Part shown: in pieces, positions 1 through 6,836 of the stretch
How positions within the stretch are numbered: position 1 is the stretch's first letter
Layout: each line of letters opens with the position of its first letter
Translations under genes and position numbers: made by a program
Assembly (NCBI GenBank): GCA_035297265.1
Contig: DATGZH010000057.1
Coordinates: 1-35,325, forward strand
Direction of reading: 5' to 3'
Source of the DNA: DATGZH01 sp035297265
Lineage (GTDB): Bacteria; Actinomycetota; Acidimicrobiia; Acidimicrobiales; RAAP-2
Length of the DNA stretch: 35,325 nucleotides
Notes under the pieces: model-generated
Databases searched by the model: none
Told to the model about the DNA's origin: nothing
Seen by the model: only the letters and a program-made list of their open reading frames with translations

Positions 1-90
1 ACCGACGCGAACTCCACGAAGCTTGTCCTTGTGCGTCCCGTCACTACTGAAGAGCTCGACGCGCCGTTGTTCGACTGGTCGCTCTGCTGA
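1..90 (+). CDS. C-terminal end of an unidentified protein (partial)
   Basis: Frame 1 is open from the first base to a TGA at 88-90 and encodes 29 residues ending in LDAPLFDWSLC. The mix of acidic, hydrophobic and aromatic residues looks like real protein rather than the Arg/Pro/Ala-rich products of shadow frames. The start lies outside the window, so no family can be assigned. No clear terminator follows it before the VOC gene. Confidence 0.4.
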   Translation, partial: TDANSTKLVLVRPVTTEELDAPLFDWSLC

Positions 91-193
91 TCACTTCACT
101 CGGTGCGCCGCCAGATCGCCGATCGGTGGATCGAGGCTAAGACTGGTGGTCGAGCCGCGGACCGCGGGGTCCGCCCGGCGACGGAGGTGGGCC

Positions 194-684
194 ATGCCCG
201 ACGTAGCGCCCGTGCCCGAGGGGCTGCACACCGTCACACCACGGCTGGTCGTCGAGGACGCCCGGGCGGCCATCGACTTCTACGGCCGGGCCTTCGGAGG
301 CGTAGCCCTCGGCGAGCCGTTCACGATGCCCGACGGGAAGGTGGCGCACGCCGAGACCCGCCTGGGCGACTCGGTCGTCTACCTCGTCGAGCCAGTCGAC
401 GGCGGCGAGGGCGCGGCCCCGTCGTCGCTCGGTGGCCAAGTGACGGCGATCATGGCAGTGACCGTGCCCGACGTCGACGCGCTCTGGGCCCGGGCGCTGG
501 CCGCGGGCTGCGGGCTGCGGGCTGCGAGGTGATCTACCCCCTCGACAACCAGTTCTACGGTGACCGTGGCGGGCGGGTCCGCGACCCCTTCGGGCACCAG
601 TGGATGCTCTCGACCCACATCGAGGACGTGAGCCCGGCCGAGATGGACCGCCGGATGCAAGCCATGCTGGACGACCAGGCCTGA
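194..684 (+). pseudogene. VOC (glyoxalase/PhnB-like) protein, frameshifted by a 7-bp repeat
   Basis: The ATG at 194 follows a GGAGG at 183-187. The first frame gives MPDVAPVPEGLHTVTPRLVV, then IDFYGRAFGG, typical of PhnB-like vicinal-oxygen-chelate proteins of about 150 residues. It runs to a premature stop at 530-532. The remaining C-terminal part (CEVIYPLDNQFYGDRGGRVR, then DPFGHQWMLSTH, a VOC C-terminal signature) is in another frame and ends at 684. The break sits on three tandem copies of GCGGGCT at 503-523. With a single copy the frames join as LAAGCEVIY, so two extra copies (14 bp) explain the shift exactly. It could be a true null or slippage-prone allele, or an assembly error. The family includes dioxygenases, glyoxalases and resistance proteins; the substrate here cannot be told. 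Confidence 0.8.
503..523 (+). repeat. Three tandem copies of a 7-bp unit inside the VOC gene
   Basis: GCGGGCT occurs at 503-509, 510-516 and 517-523, followed by GCGAG. The unit is not a multiple of three, so a gain or loss of copies switches the reading frame. One or four copies would restore the full VOC protein. Confidence 0.9.
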
Positions 685-726
685 GCGGGACGGCCACCAC
701 CGCGGCGACCGTCCCGCCCCTTGCCG

Positions 727-1236
727 TCAGCCCCGGGTGAACCACTCCTTGTCCATGGGCTCGCCCGTCTCGAGGAGCGACTTCAGGTCCGAGAGAATCC
801 AGGCCCAGCCGCCACCGCCGCCCTCGTCGCCCGCGATGTACAGGGCCAGCTTCGGCGCCCCGGTGAGGTCGTGGGTCACGGTCAGCTTGGTGACGCCGCC
901 CTTGGGCCCGTCGATCTCCCACGTGACTCGGGTGAAACCTTCCGCCGCGGCGTCGGGCGCCATGACGAGCCGCCAGGTCTGGACGAGGCGCCGGGGCGGG
1001 TCCGCCTCGATGACCTCGCCGTCGACGGCCACGTCACCGGTGCCCATGGCCCGCATGCCGTCATTCGTCCAACTGACGTACTTGCCGCCGGGACGGAGGT
1101 CGTAGTCGCTTCTCGTGCAGTAGCCGTAGCGCTCCGTCCAGTCCGGGTCGGTGATGGCCGTCCAGACCTCCTCGGGGCTGGCCTTGATGTGGACCCGGAA
1201 CACCTGGGTCGTGACGTCGGTCGCTGTCGTGTTCAT
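727..1236 (-). CDS. AHSA1/SRPBCC-domain protein
   Basis: This 169-residue protein has the START/Bet v1-like SRPBCC fold of the AHSA1 (activator of Hsp90 ATPase homologue) family. The opening FRVHIKASPEEVWTAITDP, a central RPGGKYVSWT, and a late DLKSLLETGEP are family hallmarks. The ATG at 1236 overlaps the TGA of the upstream ArsR gene as ATGA, which fixes the start and implies translational coupling. An in-frame extension to 1308 would run into the regulator and is rejected. Such proteins bind hydrophobic small ligands in a deep cavity; the natural ligand is generally unknown. ArsR-SRPBCC pairs are common in actinobacteria, with the ArsR protein presumably controlling both genes. Confidence 0.88.
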   Translation of the reverse strand: MNTTATDVTTQVFRVHIKASPEEVWTAITDPDWTERYGYCTRSDYDLRPGGKYVSWTNDGMRAMGTGDVAVDGEVIEADPPRRLVQTWRLVMAPDAAAEGFTRVTWEIDGPKGGVTKLTVTHDLTGAPKLALYIAGDEGGGGGWAWILSDLKSLLETGEPMDKEWFTRG

Positions 1237-1553
1237 GCGCTGCCCTCCAGTTGGTGCTTCAGGTCGACGAGCGCCGAGACCTGACGCTCGGTGTACTTGT
1301 CGATCCACCGGTCGTGGATCAACCGGATCGGGACGGGGTTCAAGAAGTGCAACTTCTCCCGGCCCGAACGCCTGGTGACGACGAGGTCGGCCTCCTCGAG
1401 GACCCGGAGGTGCTTCATCACCCCGAAGCGGGTCATCGCGAGCTCCGACTCGAGCTCGGTCAGCGTGCGCCCGTCGCGAACGAAGAGCTGGTCGAGCAGG
1501 AACCGCCGGGTGGGGTCGGCGAGCGCCTTGAACACCCGGTCGTCGTCAGCCAC
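1233..1553 (-). CDS. ArsR/SmtB-family transcriptional regulator
   Basis: This 106-residue winged-helix repressor starts with ADDDRVFKALADPTRRFLLD, the classic ArsR N-terminus. Its recognition-helix region is MTRFGVMKHLRVLEEADLV and the wing is TRRSGREKLHFL. No Cys-based metal site is visible, so it belongs to the non-metal ArsR proteins paired with SRPBCC partners. The start is GTG at 1551-1553, only 6 nt after the -10 hexamer, so the transcript may be leaderless. It lies upstream of the AHSA1 gene and overlaps it by 4 nt. A perfect palindrome inside its promoter suggests autorepression. Confidence 0.9.
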   Translation of the reverse strand: MADDDRVFKALADPTRRFLLDQLFVRDGRTLTELESELAMTRFGVMKHLRVLEEADLVVTRRSGREKLHFLNPVPIRLIHDRWIDKYTERQVSALVDLKHQLEGSA

Positions 1554-1559
1554 CTCCCT

Positions 1560-1589
1560 AGGATACGTGACTATTTAGTCACATGTCAA
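1560..1589 (-). promoter_or_regulatory. Promoter of the ArsR-AHSA1 operon
   Basis: On the minus strand, TTGACA (1584-1589) and TATCCT (1560-1565) are separated by 18 nt. The GTG start of the ArsR gene comes 6 nt after the -10, which predicts a leaderless message. The -35 is a perfect consensus match. Confidence 0.75.
1567..1582. promoter_or_regulatory. Palindromic operator within the ArsR promoter
   Basis: GTGACTA-TT-TAGTCAC is a perfect 7-bp inverted repeat with a 2-nt centre. It fills the spacer between the -35 and -10 of the ArsR promoter. Repressor bound here would block RNA polymerase. Autoregulation by the adjacent ArsR protein is inferred from position and family. Confidence 0.75.
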
Positions 1590-1613
1590 GCCCAAAGATT
1601 CTTCCCGGCGGCA

Positions 1614-1640
1614 TGTCGAAGATCCGGGCCCAGCCTCGAC
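1614..1640 (+). promoter_or_regulatory. Candidate ECF42-type promoter of the DGPF-sigma operon
   Basis: TGTCGA (1614-1619) is followed after 17 nt by CGAC (1637-1640), about 50 nt before the DGPF start. As I recall, published ECF42 targets carry a TGTCGA-like -35 and a CGA/TC-type -10 upstream of DGPF genes. This site would make the operon autoregulated. Confidence 0.5.
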
Positions 1641-1689
1641 AAGTGGACAGACGGTGCCGTGGGGCACCGCCGAGCGAAAGGATGGAGCG

Positions 1690-2094
1690 ATGCGATTCAT
1701 GCTGCTGCAGAACTACGGCGAGGTGGAGTCCGGGTGCGCCCCGATGACCGAGTGGACGCCCGAGGAGGTCGCCGCCCACATCGCCTTCCAGCAGGCGCTC
1801 AACGAGGAGCTCCTGCAGTCGGGTGAGCTCGTCGACGCCCAGGGCCTGGCCGGGCCGGACGTCGCCAAGTTCGTGGTGTCCGACGGGGTCGGCGCCCCGG
1901 TCGTGACCGACGGGCCGTTCCCCGAGTCGAAGGAGCTGCTGGCCGGCTACCGGCTGGTGGACGTGGACTCGCCGGAGCGGGCCATCGCCATCGCCGCCAA
2001 GGCCTCGGCCGCGCCGGGGCCGGCCGGCGAGCCGATCCGCCAGCCGATCGAGGTGCGCGAGGTCCTGGCCGCCCCGCCCGACCCCCAGGGGTGA
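1690..2094 (+). CDS. DGPF (YCII-related) domain protein
   Basis: This 134-residue protein begins MRFMLLQNYGEVES and contains the diagnostic VVTDGPFPESKELLAGY near the middle. The ATG at 1690 lies just after an A/G-rich stretch (AAAGGATGGAG) that can serve as a weak ribosome-binding site. An upstream in-frame ATG at 1654 adds 12 unlike residues and is less likely. DGPF proteins belong to the dimeric alpha/beta-barrel YCII group; their biochemical role is not established. They are the typical partners and targets of ECF42 sigma factors, and here the stop codon overlaps the GTG of such a sigma factor, so the two are translated together. Confidence 0.9.
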   Translation: MRFMLLQNYGEVESGCAPMTEWTPEEVAAHIAFQQALNEELLQSGELVDAQGLAGPDVAKFVVSDGVGAPVVTDGPFPESKELLAGYRLVDVDSPERAIAIAAKASAAPGPAGEPIRQPIEVREVLAAPPDPQG

Positions 2095-3326
2095 CCACGC
2101 CGGTGGTGACGACGGAGGGCCTCGAGGGCCGCCTGCGGGATCTCGCCCCGCTGGCCCTCGCGGCCGTCGTCCGTCGCCACGGCAACTTCGCCGACGCCGA
2201 GGACGCGGTGCAGGAGGCGCTCGTCGCCGCTGCGACGAGCTGGCCCGAGACCGGCGAGCCCGACAACCCGCTCGGCTGGCTGCTCGCGGTGGCCGGGCGG
2301 CGCCTCACCGACCAGCACCGCCGGGACGACGCCCGGCGCCGGCGCGAGCAGCTGGCCGCCTCGTGGTCCCTCGGCCGCCCCGACCAGCTGTCGGGGCGCG
2401 ACGACACCTTGATCCTCGTGTTCATGTGCTGCCACCCGGACCTCACCCCGGGCGCGGCCATCCCGCTCACGCTGCGAGCGGTCGGGGGGCTCACGACGAG
2501 GGAGATCGCCGCCGCCTTCCTCGTGCCCGAGCCCACGATGGCCCAGCGGATCAGCCGGGCCAAGGCCCGGATCAAGCAGTCCGACGTGCCGTTCGCCCTC
2601 CCCTCGCCCGAGGAACGGCCGGCCCGCCTGCGCTCGGTGCTCCACGTCCTCTACCTCCTCTTCAACGAGGGCTACGCGAGCAACACCGGGCCCGAGCTCG
2701 CCCGCACCGACCTGTCGGGCGAGGCCATCCGCCTGACCCGGATGGTGCGGCACGCCCTCCCTCATGACCCCGAGGTGGCGGGGCTGCTCGCCCTCATGCT
2801 GCTCACCGAGGCCCGCCGACCGGCCCGGACGGGTCCGGACGGCGAACTCGTCCCCCTGGCCGAGCAGGACCGCCGGCTGTGGGACCGGGCCCTCATCACC
2901 GAGGGGCTCTCGATCGCCGCCGAGGCCCTGCGACGGGGCCAGGTGGGCGAGTACCAGGTGCAGGCGGCCATCGCCGCGCTCCACGACGAGGCGCCGGCCC
3001 ACGCCGAGACGAACTGGTCGGAGATCCTCGCCCTCTACACGCTGCTCGAGCAGATGACCGGGAACCCGATGGTGGCGCTCAACCGGGCGGTGGCCGTGGC
3101 CATGGTGCACGGCCCCGGCGCCGGGCTCGAGCTGCTCGACGGCCTGGCCGGGGAGCTCTCCGACCACCATCGCCTCCACGCGGTGCGGGCCCACCTCCTC
3201 GAGGAGCTGGGTGACCACGACGCAGCGGCGACCGAGTTCCGGGCGGCGGCCGACCGGGCCACGAACCCCCGGGAGCGGGACTACCTCACGACCAAGGCGG
3301 CGGCCGCCGGCGGCCCTCGCCGCTGA
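2091..3326 (+). CDS. ECF RNA polymerase sigma factor with C-terminal TPR-like extension (ECF42-like)
   Basis: This 411-residue protein has sigma region 2 at about 10-90 (HGNFADAEDAVQEALVAA, then NPLGWLLAVAGRRLTDQ) and region 4 at about 125-165 (LTTREIAAAFLVPEPTMAQR). A long C-terminal part (about 170-400) contains LYLLFNEGYASNTG and a helical, TPR-like section with GNPMVALNRAVAVAM. Typical ECF factors have about 200 residues; the roughly 200-residue extension marks the ECF42 type, where it is reported to be needed for activity. The GTG start overlaps the stop of the DGPF gene (GTGA). No anti-sigma factor is nearby, as usual for this group. Confidence 0.92.
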   Translation: MTTPVVTTEGLEGRLRDLAPLALAAVVRRHGNFADAEDAVQEALVAAATSWPETGEPDNPLGWLLAVAGRRLTDQHRRDDARRRREQLAASWSLGRPDQLSGRDDTLILVFMCCHPDLTPGAAIPLTLRAVGGLTTREIAAAFLVPEPTMAQRISRAKARIKQSDVPFALPSPEERPARLRSVLHVLYLLFNEGYASNTGPELARTDLSGEAIRLTRMVRHALPHDPEVAGLLALMLLTEARRPARTGPDGELVPLAEQDRRLWDRALITEGLSIAAEALRRGQVGEYQVQAAIAALHDEAPAHAETNWSEILALYTLLEQMTGNPMVALNRAVAVAMVHGPGAGLELLDGLAGELSDHHRLHAVRAHLLEELGDHDAAATEFRAAADRATNPRERDYLTTKAAAAGGPRR

Positions 3327-3412
3327 CCGGCCCGGGCGGCTCGGCGAACGGGTCGGGTCAAGGGCGGCGGGCACGACGACGCTGGGCCAGACTGGTGGCC
3401 GGAGGTGGCGAG

Positions 3413-4621
3413 GTGCCCTACAGCTCCGGTCGGATCGTCCACGACGCCGACGCCCACATCATGGAGACACCGACGTGGCTCCGTGACCACGCCGACCCGG
3501 AGGTCCGTGAGCGCCTCCCGCTCCTCACGTACTCGAGCGGCAACGAGCTGCGCCAGACCGGCGACCCCGAGGAGCAGCGCCGCGACCTCCTCGCCTCGTT
3601 CGACCGGTTGGCGGCCAAGCACGCCTCCCCCGAGTACCGGGCCGACGAGGCGGCCGAGATCATGGCGCGGAAGAACTTCGCCGCCACCGGCTCGTTCATC
3701 GCCGCCGACCGACCGCGGGCCCTCGACCTCCTCGGCTTCTCCAGCCAGCTCGTCTTCAACACGTTCCACAACCGGCGGCTCCACGACCTCGAGCACCGGG
3801 GCGACCTCGACCTCGCCTACGGCGCGGCCCGGGCCCACAACCGGGGCATGGTGGAGTTCTGCTCGGTCGACCGCCGCCTGCTCCCGAGCTGCTACGTCCC
3901 GCTCGCCGACTTCGACCGGGCCCTCGCCATGGCGCAGGAGGCGATCGAGATGGGGACGGCCGCCCTCCTCGTGGCCTCGGGCTGCCCGCCCGGCCACGCC
4001 CACAGCCACCTCGGCCTCGACCCGGTCTGGCGGCTGGCCGAGGAGGCCGACGTGTGCGTGGTCTTCCACGTGGGCGGGACAGGCGACCTCATCGACCCCA
4101 ACTACTTCAAGAACGGCCTGCCGGTGCCGCCCGACTTCCACGGCGGGGAGGAGAACTTCCGCTCCGTCGACTACATGGGCATCCCGGGGCCGCCGGCCCA
4201 GACCCTCGCCACGATGATCTTCGACGGCGTGCTCGAGCGGTTCCCCCGCCTCCGGATCGGCGTGATCGAGCAGGGGGCGATCTGGGTCCCCTCCTGGCTG
4301 CGCCAGATGGAGGCGGCGGTCGAGGCCTTCGCCCGCCACGAGGAGCGCATCCGGGCCCTCCCGCTGCGGCCGACGGAGTACGTGCGCCGGCAGGTGCGCT
4401 TCACCCCGTACCCGACCGAGGACGTCGGCTGGATCGTCGAGACCAGCGGCCCCGAGCTCTGCATGTTCTCCTCCGACTACCCCCACGTGGAGGGCGGCCG
4501 CCGGCCACTGGAGCGCTTCGAGGAATCGCTCGCCGGTGTGAGCGAGGACGTGAAGCGCCGCTTCTACTGCGACAACTTCGTCGACCTGCTCGGCCCGGCA
4601 GCCGCGCACCTCCCGGCCTGA
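3413..4621 (+). CDS. Amidohydrolase family 2 (metal-dependent hydrolase/decarboxylase, TIM barrel)
   Basis: This 402-residue protein of the amidohydrolase-2 family (PF04909 type) carries DADAHIMETP at residues 11-20, FHVGG in the middle, a VIEQGAIWVP strand and FSSDYPHVEGG near the end. The last supplies the late Asp/His of the active site. The early motif reads D-x-H-x-x-E instead of the HxH of ACMSD-type enzymes. The GTG at 3413 is chosen because GGAGG (3401-3405) lies 7 nt upstream; an in-frame GTG at 3395 is possible. Members act as hydrolases, hydratases or decarboxylases on ring or carboxylate substrates. It follows the sigma gene after 86 nt and has no obvious functional partner nearby. 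Confidence 0.85.
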   Translation: MPYSSGRIVHDADAHIMETPTWLRDHADPEVRERLPLLTYSSGNELRQTGDPEEQRRDLLASFDRLAAKHASPEYRADEAAEIMARKNFAATGSFIAADRPRALDLLGFSSQLVFNTFHNRRLHDLEHRGDLDLAYGAARAHNRGMVEFCSVDRRLLPSCYVPLADFDRALAMAQEAIEMGTAALLVASGCPPGHAHSHLGLDPVWRLAEEADVCVVFHVGGTGDLIDPNYFKNGLPVPPDFHGGEENFRSVDYMGIPGPPAQTLATMIFDGVLERFPRLRIGVIEQGAIWVPSWLRQMEAAVEAFARHEERIRALPLRPTEYVRRQVRFTPYPTEDVGWIVETSGPELCMFSSDYPHVEGGRRPLERFEESLAGVSEDVKRRFYCDNFVDLLGPAAAHLPA

Positions 4622-4668
4622 ACGGCACCCGCCCCGAACCACCGGGCCGCTCCCGAGCGACCCACCTC

Positions 4669-4674
4669 TACAGT
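4669..4674 (+). promoter_or_regulatory. -10 hexamer of a probable leaderless promoter
   Basis: TACAGT ends 6 nt before the ATG of the LLM oxidoreductase at 4681. No good -35 is seen, and no Shine-Dalgarno sequence lies between. The spacing matches the ArsR and sulfate-operon promoters in this window. Confidence 0.5.
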
Positions 4675-4680
4675 GGCGCC

Positions 4681-5514
4681 ATGCGCTTCGCCTTCAAGAC
4701 CGCTCCGCAGCACACGACCTGGGAGGACATGCTCGCCGTCTGGCGGGCGGCCGACGACATCGAGCTGTTCGAGTCGGGGTGGAACTTCGACCACTTCTAC
4801 CCGATCTTCTCGGACTCGACCGGGCCGTGCCTCGAGGCCTGGGTCACGCTCACCGCTTTCGCCCAGGCCACGAAGCGGCTCCGCCTCGGCACGCTCGTGA
4901 CCGGGATCCACTACCGGCACCCGGCAGTGCTGGCCAACATGGCGGCCTCGCTCGACATCGTCTCGGGCGGCCGGCTCGAGCTCGGCATCGGGGCGGGGTG
5001 GAACGAGGAGGAGTCGGGCGCCTACGGCATCGAGCTCGGCACGCCCAGGGAACGGAGCGACCGCTTCGAGGAGGCCTGCGAGGTGATCGTCGGGTTGCTC
5101 TCGCAGGAGACGACGACGTTCGCCGGTCGCTACTACCGGCTCACCGAGGCCCGCTGCAACCCGCACCCGCTCCAGCGCCCGCACCCGCCCATCTGCATCG
5201 GCGGCAGCGGCGAGAAGCGGACGCTCCGCACGGCGGCCCGCTTCGCCCAGCACTGGAACTTCGTCGGCGGGACACCCGAGCAGTTCAAGGAGAAGCGCGA
5301 GGTCCTCCACGAGCACTGCCGGGCCGTCGGCCGCGACCCTGCGGAGATCCTGCTCTCCAGCCACGTGCGGTACTCGGGCGACGCCAAGGCCACGGCGGCC
5401 GACGCCGCGGCGCTGGGGGAGGTCGGCGTCCAACTGGCCATCGTGCAGCTGCCGCCCCCGCACAGAGCAGCCGTGCTCGAGCCCATCGCCGAGGCCCTCA
5501 CCGAGCTGGCCTGA
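4681..5514 (+). CDS. LLM-class flavin/F420-dependent oxidoreductase
   Basis: This 277-residue protein has the bacterial luciferase-like TIM barrel. It carries LRLGTLVTGIHYRHPAVLA, SGGRLELGIGAGWNEEE and ERSDRFEEACEVI, which together are diagnostic of actinobacterial F420-dependent LLM enzymes (the TIGR03560-like group). PICIGGSGEKRTLR provides the cofactor phosphate-binding stretch. The ATG at 4681 is the first in frame and sits 6 nt after a TACAGT hexamer, suggesting a leaderless message. Such enzymes transfer hydride between F420 (or FMN) and alcohols, imines or enoyl compounds. The substrate cannot be read from sequence. The GNAT gene follows after 10 nt. Confidence 0.9.
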   Translation: MRFAFKTAPQHTTWEDMLAVWRAADDIELFESGWNFDHFYPIFSDSTGPCLEAWVTLTAFAQATKRLRLGTLVTGIHYRHPAVLANMAASLDIVSGGRLELGIGAGWNEEESGAYGIELGTPRERSDRFEEACEVIVGLLSQETTTFAGRYYRLTEARCNPHPLQRPHPPICIGGSGEKRTLRTAARFAQHWNFVGGTPEQFKEKREVLHEHCRAVGRDPAEILLSSHVRYSGDAKATAADAAALGEVGVQLAIVQLPPPHRAAVLEPIAEALTELA

Positions 5515-5524
5515 CCGACCCACC

Positions 5525-6022
5525 GTGCCCGAGCGCCCCCCCTTGGTCCGTCCGGGCACACCCGACGACCGGGACTGGGTGGTCGGCGTGCTGACCGAGC
5601 GGTGGGGAGCGACCGAGGTCGTGAGCCGGGGCCGTCGCCACGCGGCGGCGGACCTCCCCGCCGTCGTGGCCGAGACCGAGGGCCGGCGGTCGGGTCTGGC
5701 CACCTACCGGGTCGACGGCGAGGAGGCCGAGCTCGTCACGCTCGACGCACTGGCCGAGGGCCGGGGCATCGGCCGTGCCCTCCTGGCCGAGGTGGCCGAG
5801 CGGGCCCGGGCGGCCGGGTGCCGACGGCTCTGGCTGGTTACGACCAACGACAACGTCGACGCGCTCCGCTTCTACCAACGGCGAGGCCTGCGCCTCGTGG
5901 CCGTGCACCGCGGGGCGCTGGACGAGGCCCGCCCGCTCAAACCGTCGATCCCCGAGGTCGGCGAGTACGGGATCCCCGTTCACGACGAGCTCGAGCTGGA
6001 ACTCGTCCTGGACGACCGGTAG
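5525..6022 (+). CDS. GNAT-family N-acetyltransferase
   Basis: This 165-residue protein has the GNAT fold: VRPGTPDDRDWVVGVL at the start, the acetyl-CoA pyrophosphate loop GRGIGRALLAEVAERARAAG at about 78-97, and the closing motif DNVDALRFYQRRGLRLV. It starts at GTG 5525, 10 nt after the LLM oxidoreductase stop, so the two probably share a transcript. The acceptor (small amine, antibiotic or protein) is not predictable. Its 3' end is convergent with the MPI-like gene, with only 3 nt between them. Confidence 0.88.
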   Translation: MPERPPLVRPGTPDDRDWVVGVLTERWGATEVVSRGRRHAAADLPAVVAETEGRRSGLATYRVDGEEAELVTLDALAEGRGIGRALLAEVAERARAAGCRRLWLVTTNDNVDALRFYQRRGLRLVAVHRGALDEARPLKPSIPEVGEYGIPVHDELELELVLDDR

Positions 6023-6025
6023 CGC

Positions 6026-6694
6026 TCAGGGGACCTCACCGAGGGAGGTCCGGGGCAACGGCCCGTGGCGGTCGAGGAGCTCGAGGTAGGGCTCGACGTC
6101 GCCGGCCACCACGGCCGACCGGATCTCGTCCGCCGTGCGACGGGCGGCGAGGATCCGGGTGGCCTCCCACAGAGGCGCGGCCAGCGTGCAACCGGCGTCC
6201 CCGGGTCCGCTCGCCCACGAGGCCGTACCGTCCCTCACGGCGAGCGGCCCGAGGCCGGCCTGGGCGATGGCTCGGGCGTGCAGCCGGAGGAGCAGCTCGA
6301 GGAGGACGGGTGTCTCCTCGCCTTCCCGGCGCACCGGACCACCGAGCGCACCGCGGAGATCCTGCTCGTGGACGAGGAGGTCCACCGGCAGCTGCCAGTT
6401 CCCTGCCTCGATCAGGCCCTCGGTGGCCTCGCCGCAGGCCGCCCAGCGCGCCAGGACCACGTCCAGGGGGAGGTCGAGGGCCTCGCGTCGGATGTCGTCG
6501 ATCCAGGGCTGCGCGTCGTCGCGGGCCGGGTAGTCGCCCGAGGTGAGGCGCTCGGCGATCCCGCTCAGGTGGGCCACGAGGTCGTGGGCCGTCCAGTCCG
6601 GACAAGCGGGGACGGCGGCCCGTTCGTCGCCGCCCCGCGCCACCTCGCCGATCCGCAGCCGGCCGTGGCGGTAGAGGGCGGCGAGGTCGCTCAC
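6026..6694 (-). CDS. Maleylpyruvate isomerase/DinB-like (mycothiol-type) protein
   Basis: The protein belongs to the TIGR03083-like actinobacterial family. Evidence is SDLAALYRHGRLRIGEVARG, ACPDWTAHDLVAHLSGIAER (about 30-50, the DinB/MDMPI N-terminal four-helix signature with a metal-ligand His) and LLVHEQDLRGALG (a second conserved HxxD region). The C-terminal segment resembles the usual SCP2-like part. GTG at 6694 is preferred because TATCGT (6702-6707) lies 7 nt upstream; in-frame ATGs at 6712 and 6727 are alternatives adding 6 or 11 residues. The family includes mycothiol-dependent isomerases and S-transferases, mostly uncharacterised. Confidence 0.82.
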   Translation of the reverse strand: MSDLAALYRHGRLRIGEVARGGDERAAVPACPDWTAHDLVAHLSGIAERLTSGDYPARDDAQPWIDDIRREALDLPLDVVLARWAACGEATEGLIEAGNWQLPVDLLVHEQDLRGALGGPVRREGEETPVLLELLLRLHARAIAQAGLGPLAVRDGTASWASGPGDAGCTLAAPLWEATRILAARRTADEIRSAVVAGDVEPYLELLDRHGPLPRTSLGEVP

Positions 6695-6800
6695 CGGCCG
6701 CACGATAGCCATCCCGCCTCGGGCCACCCGGCGGGCCCGGTGGCGTGTGAGCCGGCGCGAGCAGGCCTTCCCTATTAACCGCTATTTCTGATGTACCCGG

Positions 6801-6830
6801 TTGGATTTAGGGCTTCGATTGCAATAGTGT
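6801..6830 (+). promoter_or_regulatory. Promoter of the sulfate ABC operon
   Basis: TTGGAT (6801-6806), an 18-nt spacer and TAGTGT (6825-6830) end 6 nt before the GTG at 6837. The segment 6770-6836 is visibly more A/T-rich than its surroundings. This again predicts a leaderless mRNA and supports the GTG rather than the out-of-frame ATG at 6835. Confidence 0.55.
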
Positions 6831-6836
6831 TGCGAT

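Noticed and set aside
1947..3374. Long minus-strand open frame (475 codons) opposite the sigma-factor gene
   Set aside because: The product is Gly/Arg/Val/His-rich low complexity, a usual mirror of high-GC coding DNA; the plus-strand ECF42 protein explains the region.
3281..4642. Minus-strand open frame of 453 codons opposite the amidohydrolase gene
   Set aside because: Low-complexity shadow; the plus frame has clear amidohydrolase-2 motifs and a ribosome-binding site.
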